Position numbers and translations under genes: made by a program. From Gammaproteobacteria bacterium (GTDB taxonomy: Bacteria; Pseudomonadota; Gammaproteobacteria; Chromatiales; Chromatiaceae), in NCBI GenBank assembly GCA_030620735.1, contig JAUXDV010000007.1:1-18626 (forward strand): DNA of 18,626 nt, in the 5' to 3' direction. Each line of letters starts with the position of its first letter. Position 1 is the first letter of the stretch. The notes under the pieces are model-generated. The model was not told the origin of the DNA and did not search any database. It saw nothing but the letters and a program-made list of their open reading frames with translations. Shown one piece after another: positions 6,430 through 12,733 of the stretch.

Positions 6430-8649
6430 ATGAGCGCACAGACGCAAACCATTCATACAGAGAGAGCCACCCTGCCCTCCTACGAATCCATTCTACTGGC
6501 CGTGGACTCGTCAGATCACTCCAACCAGGGGATTCACGAGGCTGTTGCTCTCGCGTCCCTGTTCGATAGTGAGCTGACCGCTACTCACGTCTATGCAGCC
6601 AAGCTGCACGATATGCGCTTTCGTCAAATGGAGGGCGGTCTGCCGGAGCAGTTTCGCGAAGAACAGGAACTGGAGCGTCAGCGTGATGTGCATGACGACC
6701 TGATCACCAGAGGCCTCTCCATTATCACCGACTCCTACCTGGATCAGGTGGATAGATTCGCCGGCAAGCTTGAGAACCCCGTCAAACGCCGCTCCCTGGA
6801 GGGCAAGAATTACCGCGAGCTGGTCAATGAAACCAACAGCGGCAACTATGACCTGCTGGTGATGGGGGCGCTGGGCCTCGGAGCCGTCAAAGGCAGTCGT
6901 CTGGGAACAGTATGCCAGCGCGTCTCCAGACGCAGCAACATCGACACCCTGATCATCAAGGATCCGCTGCGCCAAATCAGTGAAGGCCCAATCGTGGTCG
7001 CCATCGATGGCTCGCCCAAAGCCTATGGAGGGCTGCTTACTGCGTTCTCTCTGGCCAGGGAGTGGGGAGTTGAAATCAAGGTGGTTTCAGCCTTCGACCC
7101 CTATTATCACTATGTCGCCTTCAACCGCATTGCCGGGGTGCTCTCCGAGGAGGCGGGCAAGGTGTTCAAATTTCAGGAGCAGGAGAAGCTGCACGAAGAG
7201 ATTATCGACTCCGGCCTGGCCAAGATCTACCAGGGGCATCTTGCCGTCGCCCAGACGATCGCCGCAGAGTACGGCATGGAGATCGAGACAGTGCTGCTGG
7301 ACGGCAAGCCCCATGAAGTCATCAACCGTTACCTCAACGAGGTAAAACCCTCACTGCTGGTGTTGGGTACCACCGGCATCCATGCAGATTCCGGCCTGGA
7401 TATCGGCGGCAACACCGAATCCCTTCTCAACGATGCCGATTGCTCCGTGCTGCTGAGTCAACACGAACACAGCCCCAGGATCGACAGCCTGGCCGAGGTG
7501 ACCACCTCCTGGACCAATCAAGCCGAGAGCCGCATGCAGCGCGTCCCCTCCTTCGTGCGCAGCATGGCGCGCATGGCGATCCTGCGCTATGCACAGGAGC
7601 GGGGACATACAGTCATTACTGAAAGCATCGTCGAAGAGGCAACGGCCCAGCTCATGCCCGGCCACGCCGAGCAGGCCATGGAAGAGATCGTCGGCGCCTA
7701 TGACCGCGGCGAACTCAAACGCAAGCCTGATGCTCCCGCTGTCATGCGCTGGAGTGATGCGGCGACCAAACTGCTGCTCACTGAGAAGAATCTCAGCCTG
7801 CGCGGCAATCTCAGCATGCGGGCTGAAAAAAAGGCTCGAAGTACCAAATCCAGTCAGGTGGAAGCAGAACATATCGAGGCTTTCCTTGGCCACTCAGTAC
7901 TCACTCCTCACTCCTCAGTCCTAAGTCCTCAGTCCTCAATCCTAAGTCCTCAATCCTCAGTCCTCAGTCCTATTTCCTGGCAATCCGCCGCACTGGCGCG
8001 TCTCATGCGCGTCCCGAAAGGCCATATGCGCGACAGTTCAAAACAACGCATCGAAGCCTATGCAAAGGCTAATGGCCATGATGAAATCAGCCTTGATGTC
8101 GCCGAGGCCGGATTAGCGCAAGCGCGTGAAGCCATGGCCGCTCAAATGCAGTCTGCCCCCGCGCCACAGGCAGCAGCAAAATCGAACAACAGCGGCTGCC
8201 CTTTTGCCAGCATGATGGATCCCCAAAAGCCTGCTGAAACACCGGCAGATACCCCTGAATCCAAAGGCAATTGGTCTGCCGAGGCGGAAGCCATGCTGGA
8301 GAGTGTTCCCTCGGGTTTCTGCCGTGACATGACACGCAATGCAGCCGCAGCCATCGCAGCCAAAAACGGCCTCTCCAACATCGAAGCGCACTTCGTCCAG
8401 GAGGTGTTGCAGACTTTCCAGGCAGGATCGGAATCCAGCAGTGAATCCATGCCATGGGAACAGAGCGCCAGGGAGCGCATCGCCAAAGCGCCTGACATGG
8501 TGCGCGGCATGCTGATCAAGGAGATCGAAGGCTGGAGCCAGCGCAAAGGGCTGGAGCAGGTCAGCGAAGAGGCTGTGGATGCCATCAAGGCAATCTGGGC
8601 CGAACGCGGCGTGTTTCACCTCGATCCCGATGATCCCAGGAACGGATAA
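6430..8649 (+). CDS. Tandem universal-stress-protein domains fused to five PCP_red-like repeats
   Basis: 739 aa, no signal peptide, presumably cytoplasmic. Usp domain 1 (about 17-178) ends with the ATP-binding pattern G-2x-G-9x-G-T (GALGLGAVKGSRLGT). Usp domain 2 (about 190-348) carries GTTGIHADSGLDIGGN, the same spacing. Five repeats follow, starting near W361, W441, W517, W615 and W676, with the pattern W-x3-A-x3-L-x3-P-x-F-V-R (for example WTNQAESRMQRVPSFVRSMA). They match the small domain at the C-terminus of the protochlorophyllide reductase subunit BchB/ChlB (PCP_red); repeat 2 is degenerate. A heptapeptide array (489-516) coded by a heptanucleotide tandem repeat separates repeats 2 and 3. 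Ribosome site AAAGAG lies upstream of ATG 6430. The same repeats occur in the next gene, implying a shared role. The function is unknown; tetrapyrrole or partner binding is inference. Confidence 0.85.
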   Translation: MSAQTQTIHTERATLPSYESILLAVDSSDHSNQGIHEAVALASLFDSELTATHVYAAKLHDMRFRQMEGGLPEQFREEQELERQRDVHDDLITRGLSIITDSYLDQVDRFAGKLENPVKRRSLEGKNYRELVNETNSGNYDLLVMGALGLGAVKGSRLGTVCQRVSRRSNIDTLIIKDPLRQISEGPIVVAIDGSPKAYGGLLTAFSLAREWGVEIKVVSAFDPYYHYVAFNRIAGVLSEEAGKVFKFQEQEKLHEEIIDSGLAKIYQGHLAVAQTIAAEYGMEIETVLLDGKPHEVINRYLNEVKPSLLVLGTTGIHADSGLDIGGNTESLLNDADCSVLLSQHEHSPRIDSLAEVTTSWTNQAESRMQRVPSFVRSMARMAILRYAQERGHTVITESIVEEATAQLMPGHAEQAMEEIVGAYDRGELKRKPDAPAVMRWSDAATKLLLTEKNLSLRGNLSMRAEKKARSTKSSQVEAEHIEAFLGHSVLTPHSSVLSPQSSILSPQSSVLSPISWQSAALARLMRVPKGHMRDSSKQRIEAYAKANGHDEISLDVAEAGLAQAREAMAAQMQSAPAPQAAAKSNNSGCPFASMMDPQKPAETPADTPESKGNWSAEAEAMLESVPSGFCRDMTRNAAAAIAAKNGLSNIEAHFVQEVLQTFQAGSESSSESMPWEQSARERIAKAPDMVRGMLIKEIEGWSQRKGLEQVSEEAVDAIKAIWAERGVFHLDPDDPRNG
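7894..7977 (+). repeat. Heptanucleotide tandem array (12 units) inside the Usp-PCP gene
   Basis: Twelve consecutive 7-base units fit 84 bases exactly. The commonest unit is TCAGTCC, with TCACTCC, TCAATCC and TAAGTCC variants; the first (TCAGTAC) and last (TATTTCC) are degenerate. Read in the gene frame it gives four heptapeptides of the type SVLSPQS (residues 489-516). TAAGTCC units at 7922 and 7943 contain TAA in the +1 frame. The array ends exactly at the tryptophan opening PCP_red-like repeat 3. Confidence 0.95.
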
Positions 8650-8663
8650 CGGGAATCGATTGC

Positions 8664-8771
8664 CTAGCGAAACCAAGTCTCAGACTGACGATACATGAAA
8701 GTGATTTTTTTCTCGCAAAGACGCCAAGTTCGCCAAGAAAATCCTTTGCGGTCTTTGCGTCTTAGCGAGAG
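8664..8771 (-). repeat. Dispersed hairpin repeat, family A copy 3 (inverted)
   Basis: Arms TCTCGCAAAGACGCCAAG (8711-8728) and CTTTGCGTCTTAGCGAGA (8753-8770) pair with two mismatches. The one-sided flank lies to the left, so on the minus strand it reads ATGTATCGTCAGTCTGAGAC (from 8696), matching copies 1 and 2. It occupies most of the gap between the Usp-PCP and radical SAM genes. Confidence 0.85.
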
Positions 8772-8832
8772 TAATTTTTGAAGTTTGACTCATTACGCAT
8801 TTCCACTCAGGAGCATGAGAACGGGGTAGCCA

Positions 8833-10857
8833 ATGGATAACGATCTCTTCATCATCGCTGTCAACCTGACGCGCCGCTGCAATCTGGCGTGTGCGCACTG
8901 CTACATGGATGCGGAGACACGCGACAGCGGCGGCGACGGCGAACTGAGCACCGATGAGATCAGGAAACTGCTGGATGAGATCGCATCGCGCAGCAACGAA
9001 ACCATGGTGGTGCTCACCGGCGGCGAACCTCTGCTGCGCCGCGATCTTGAACAACTGGTTGAGCATGGCAACGCATTGGGGCTCTCCATGGTGGTGGGTA
9101 CCAACGGCGTGCTACTGAATGAACAGCGTGTAAAAACACTCAAGCAAGCCGGCGCCATGGGCATGGGAATCAGCCTCGACTCCCTCGATCCGCAGAATCA
9201 CGACGATTTCCGCGGCTGCCCCGGAAGCTGGGAAAAAACTCTCTCAGCAATGGATCAGTGTAAAAAACACGGCCTCCCCTTCCAGGTGCACTTCTCGGTG
9301 ACCGAGCACAACGCCCACGAAGTGCAGTCGATGATCGACTTCGCCAGCGCCAGCGGCGCCCACGTGCTGAATATCTTCTTCCTGGTGTGTACGGGGCGTG
9401 GCGAGTCCATGTCTGACATCACTCCTGCCCGTTACGAAGAGGTGCTCAAGCAGCTGGTCGAGGCGCAGGATCAGACACGGGATCTGATCATCCGCGCCCG
9501 CTGCGCCCCCCACTACAAGCGCGTGGCCTACGAACACAATCCGGAATCGCTCCTGACGCGCGCACAGGGCTACGAAGGCGGCGGCTGCCTGGCGGGAATC
9601 CACTACTGCCGCATCACCCCCGAAGGCGCAGTGACCGCCTGCCCCTATATTCCCGACGAGGACGGCAGCATCCGAGAACAGCCGTTCTGGGAGATCTGGG
9701 ACGACTCACCGGGTTTCCAGCAGCTGCGCAATCCCACCCTTGGCGGCAAATGCGGCAAGTGTGAATACCAGAAACTGTGCGGCGGCTGCCGTGCACGCCC
9801 ATTGGCGATGGGTGGAACCATCATGGATGCCGACCCCTGGTGCAGCCACTACCCTACCGGCAAGGCCATCATCCAGCCATTGGTTGAACAGCATGACACC
9901 ACGGTCATCTGGTCAGCGGAGGCGCAGCAGCGCCTTGAACGGGTTCCCGGCTTCCTGCGCAAGATGGTGCGCAAGCGCGCCGAGGCGCATGTGCAGGAGC
10001 TGGGCGAAAGCGAGGTGACCAGCGAGCACATGGCCACCCTGGCGGCCAGGCGCTTCGGCGACAACTTCCCCGGCAAGCGCCCTGACACGACTCCTGCTGC
10101 AGATGCATCAGGAGTCCCCTCCTCCGGGCTGGCGTGGACCAGCGAAGCCAAAGTCTACCTCGACGAGATTCCCGCCTTCCTGCGTGAAGGTGTGTTTGCC
10201 GTTGCAGAGGATGTCGCCCGCAGCGAGGGACGCCTGGAGGTCAACATCAAACTGCTGCAGCGACTGGAACAGGAGGACTCCCCCGAAAGAACGCTGGCCT
10301 GGGAAGCCGATGCAGACAGCCTGTTGCAATCGTTGCTCTCCGACCGGCAACCCCAGGTCAGGATGTTCGTCCAGCCAAGCATGGAAGCAGCAGCCGAACG
10401 CGAGGCCAAAAGGCGCAACGCCAGCGTCGTCTGCGTCGAAGATGTCCAATCGATCATCGACACCCAACTGGCAGGCGTGGAGTGGGATGCGGATGCACTG
10501 GCGCGGGTCGAGTCGGCGCCCGATTTCGTGCGCGCCGGGATCAAGAAGGCTGCCGAGTTCGGTGCGCGCCGCGAAGGCCTGGAAAGAATCACCAGCGGTG
10601 ACCTGACCCGTTTTCGCAACCGCGCCATGATGAAAGCGGTTAGACGCATGAAGGGCTTCGGCATGAAGGAGCTGAATTTTGATGCCTTCGCCATCGCCAA
10701 ACAACGGGTGCCGCGACTGAAAGAGAATGAACAGGCGAAGAGGCGTTTTTCCGAGATCCGCAATTACGTGGAATCCAGGCAAAATCCTGACGGCGGCGGT
10801 CTCGGACTGCTCGACAGTGAGCTGCTGGAAAAGATGAAGGCCGAGCTGAAGAGATGA
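8833..10857 (+). CDS. Radical SAM protein, NirJ/AhbD-like, with four C-terminal PCP_red-like repeats
   Basis: 674 aa, cytoplasmic. The catalytic [4Fe-4S]/SAM motif is C16-NLA-C20-AH-C23, followed by TGGEPLLRRDLE and GISLDSLDP. A SPASM/Twitch-type auxiliary cluster region carries C252, C259 and C270 (GCLAGIHYCRITPEGAVTAC), then C307, C310, C316, C319 (KCGKCEYQKLCGGCRARP) and C337 (DPWC). This arrangement is that of the heme-pathway radical SAM enzymes NirJ (heme d1) and AhbD (siroheme-derived heme), which end near here; other SPASM enzymes remain possible. Residues 360-674 add four PCP_red-like repeats starting at W360, W435, W490 and W551 (WSAEAQQRLERVPGFLRKMV is typical; the third is divergent). 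GGGG lies just upstream of ATG 8833. The stop overlaps the next gene by four bases, tightly coupling it to a protoporphyrinogen oxidase. Porphyrin or heme side-chain modification is the best inference. Confidence 0.85.
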   Translation: MDNDLFIIAVNLTRRCNLACAHCYMDAETRDSGGDGELSTDEIRKLLDEIASRSNETMVVLTGGEPLLRRDLEQLVEHGNALGLSMVVGTNGVLLNEQRVKTLKQAGAMGMGISLDSLDPQNHDDFRGCPGSWEKTLSAMDQCKKHGLPFQVHFSVTEHNAHEVQSMIDFASASGAHVLNIFFLVCTGRGESMSDITPARYEEVLKQLVEAQDQTRDLIIRARCAPHYKRVAYEHNPESLLTRAQGYEGGGCLAGIHYCRITPEGAVTACPYIPDEDGSIREQPFWEIWDDSPGFQQLRNPTLGGKCGKCEYQKLCGGCRARPLAMGGTIMDADPWCSHYPTGKAIIQPLVEQHDTTVIWSAEAQQRLERVPGFLRKMVRKRAEAHVQELGESEVTSEHMATLAARRFGDNFPGKRPDTTPAADASGVPSSGLAWTSEAKVYLDEIPAFLREGVFAVAEDVARSEGRLEVNIKLLQRLEQEDSPERTLAWEADADSLLQSLLSDRQPQVRMFVQPSMEAAAEREAKRRNASVVCVEDVQSIIDTQLAGVEWDADALARVESAPDFVRAGIKKAAEFGARREGLERITSGDLTRFRNRAMMKAVRRMKGFGMKELNFDAFAIAKQRVPRLKENEQAKRRFSEIRNYVESRQNPDGGGLGLLDSELLEKMKAELKR

Positions 10858-12260
10858 GTCATACAGAGGTTCTTATCATCGGCGGCGGCATCTCCGGCCT
10901 CTCGACTGCCTGGTGGCTTGCGCAGCAAGGCATCGAGGTCGAGGTGTGGGAAGCGGACGCGCATCCGGGCGGGAAAATCCGTACCAGCCATGAGGATGGC
11001 TATGTGACCGAGCGGGCAGCAGGACTGCTGGTCAACTTTCGCCCTGAAATCGACCGATTGATTCAACAGACAGGGCTAATCAATAATCAGAAGAGACGTG
11101 ATGAAAAGCTAAACCGCTATATCGTCCATCAAGGCAAACTCACGCAGGTTCCAATGCTGCTGCCGGCGCTGCTGAGCTCACCGCTGTGGAGTCTTCCGGC
11201 AAAATTGCGTCTCATTGCGGAGCCCTTTATTCCCAGGGGATCCGATGAGAGTGAGACTGTCTCCGAGTTTGTCAGGCGCAGGCTCGGTCAGGAGGTGCTG
11301 GATACAGCCATGGATCCATTCATCAGCGGAACCCTGGCATCCGACCCGGATCTGGCCGAGGCGCAATCTGTACTGCCTCGCCTGACTGCTCTTGAAAATC
11401 GCTACGGCAGCCTCACCGCAGGAATGCTGGTCAACAGGGTATTGAAACGCCGCCGCGCCAACACGGCCGACACCTTCTCCTTTCAGGGAGGCATGTCTGA
11501 GCTGGTCGATGCACTGGCGCACACCCCCGGAGTCACAGTTCGCTGCGGCGCCCGTGCGACAGGCATCATCAATCATGGCAGCCAATGGCAGGTTGAGGGC
11601 GTTGTCAATGGAACACCAAACAGCATCAAGGTTCCCCAACTGGTGATGAGCACACCCGCAGATGCCAGCGGCAAATTACTGGACCCCATCGACAGTCACC
11701 TTGGTGAACTGCTTTGCGGGATTGAGTACAGCCCTGTTGCGGTGCTGCACCTGGGGCTGAAGAGCGGCAACATCAAACACCCTCTGGATGGAACGGGCTT
11801 TCTGGTTTCAAAGCAGAATCATCTTCCTGTCAATGGCAATCTGTGGATGAGCAGCATGTTTCCTGAGCGGGCTCCACAAGGGCATACACTGCTGACCAGT
11901 TACCTGGGAGGTGTGCATCATCCTGAGCAGCTGCATCAGAGCGACGAACAGTTGAGTGACACCGTACTTGAGTGCCTGTGGCCGCTGCTTGGCATCAGAG
12001 GATCTGCAGAGTATGTGCGGGTGGAGCGGCACCATCAGGGCCTGCCGCTCTACCACGGCCGCTACCGGGACAGAATCAATGCCATCGAAAACCGCCTGAG
12101 CAGACTCTCCGGCCTGCACCTCAATGCAAACTACATGCATGGCGTTTCAGTCAGAGAGAGAATTTTCCAGGGCCGGCAGGTGGCAGACAAAATTGCCAAA
12201 GCATTGGTGGCTTGTGGTAACGAGAGCCGGGGACAACTGCCTTTGGCAGCGGTGCGTTGA
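10854..12260 (+). CDS. hemY: Protoporphyrinogen oxidase family flavoprotein (HemY type)
   Basis: 468 aa, the usual length for oxygen-dependent protoporphyrinogen IX oxidase, an FAD enzyme that aromatises protoporphyrinogen to protoporphyrin IX. The dinucleotide fold is G10-G-G12-IS-G15-L with the ribose-binding acid E33 (VEVWEADAHPGGKIRT). Further family motifs are ETVSEFVRRRLGQEVLD, DPFISGTLASDP, FSFQGGMSELVDAL, LDGTGFLVS, MFPERAPQG, YLGGVHHPE and the C-terminal FAD loop NANYMHGVSVRERIFQG. Translation starts inside the preceding stop (ATGA), so it is coupled to the radical SAM gene. I cannot tell whether it serves general heme synthesis or oxidises a modified porphyrin made by its neighbour. 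The coupling favours a dedicated role (inference). The family call is firm; the symbol is by family. Confidence 0.85.
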   Translation: MSHTEVLIIGGGISGLSTAWWLAQQGIEVEVWEADAHPGGKIRTSHEDGYVTERAAGLLVNFRPEIDRLIQQTGLINNQKRRDEKLNRYIVHQGKLTQVPMLLPALLSSPLWSLPAKLRLIAEPFIPRGSDESETVSEFVRRRLGQEVLDTAMDPFISGTLASDPDLAEAQSVLPRLTALENRYGSLTAGMLVNRVLKRRRANTADTFSFQGGMSELVDALAHTPGVTVRCGARATGIINHGSQWQVEGVVNGTPNSIKVPQLVMSTPADASGKLLDPIDSHLGELLCGIEYSPVAVLHLGLKSGNIKHPLDGTGFLVSKQNHLPVNGNLWMSSMFPERAPQGHTLLTSYLGGVHHPEQLHQSDEQLSDTVLECLWPLLGIRGSAEYVRVERHHQGLPLYHGRYRDRINAIENRLSRLSGLHLNANYMHGVSVRERIFQGRQVADKIAKALVACGNESRGQLPLAAVR

Positions 12261-12298
12261 TTATGGCCAATAGTGCTACTCTATCGCACAACAATATG

Positions 12299-12379
12299 CG
12301 TAGAATGTGGTGAGCTTGCGAACCGCATCTGTCGTGCCATTCCACGATCGATGCGCTTCGTACCTCAGCACATCCTACG
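12299..12379. repeat. Dispersed hairpin repeat, family B copy 2 (degenerate)
   Basis: Left arm CGTAGAATGTGGTGAGCTTG onward (12299-12329) and right arm GATGCGCTTCGTACCTCAGC onward (12350-12379) are imperfect complements. They are related to the perfect 31-base arms at 6263-6344, including the loop start TGTCG. The element fills the 140-base gap between the HemY gene and the regulatory operon and could act as a transcript end or processing point. Otherwise I see nothing in this gap. Confidence 0.8.
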
Positions 12380-12400
12380 AACTGGCATGTAACTCTGCTT

Positions 12401-12733
12401 ATGCGTAAAACAAACATCCAGAATCAGGAAAAGAAAGCGTCATTTCATCCGCTGCGAATGGTCCTGGTGATCCTGGCTCTGCTGTTGTTCATCTCCTTCG
12501 CAGCGCAGTGGTATGGACGAAACATCACCATGCCGCGCTACTGCAACGATCCTGTAGGAGTCATCGAGCGCGTGCGCGAGATATTGACCGACAAGGAACC
12601 TGCAGGCAACGGGGACCGTAAGCCCTATATCATCGCTGCCCGCCTGACATTTCTGCTCCCGCGTGAAAGTGATGAGCAACTGGATCACTATATCGAAAGA
12701 TTACAACGCCACATCGATCAGCAATGCCGATAA
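12401..12733 (+). CDS. Small membrane-anchored protein upstream of the sensor kinase
   Basis: 110 aa of unrecognised family. A basic N-terminus is followed by one helix (about 19-40, MVLVILALLLFISFAAQW) and a 70-residue soluble part, probably periplasmic. That part has two cysteines (MPRYCNDP and the penultimate residue, QQCR) that could form a disulfide, and the motif YIIAARLTFLLPRESDEQLD. The last ten bases overlap the start of the histidine kinase gene, implying coupled translation. A periplasmic accessory sensor for the kinase is inference from this overlap. ATG at 12401 has no strong ribosome site. Confidence 0.7.
   Translation: MRKTNIQNQEKKASFHPLRMVLVILALLLFISFAAQWYGRNITMPRYCNDPVGVIERVREILTDKEPAGNGDRKPYIIAARLTFLLPRESDEQLDHYIERLQRHIDQQCR

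Noticed and set aside
7894..7977. CRISPR array
   Set aside because: Units are 7 bases in direct tandem with no spacers, and no cas genes are present.
6430..10857. Photosynthesis or bacteriochlorophyll genes, suggested by PCP_red-like domains
   Set aside because: No nitrogenase-like BchL/N/B core, reaction-centre or carotenoid genes are seen; the domains are attached to Usp and radical SAM proteins instead.
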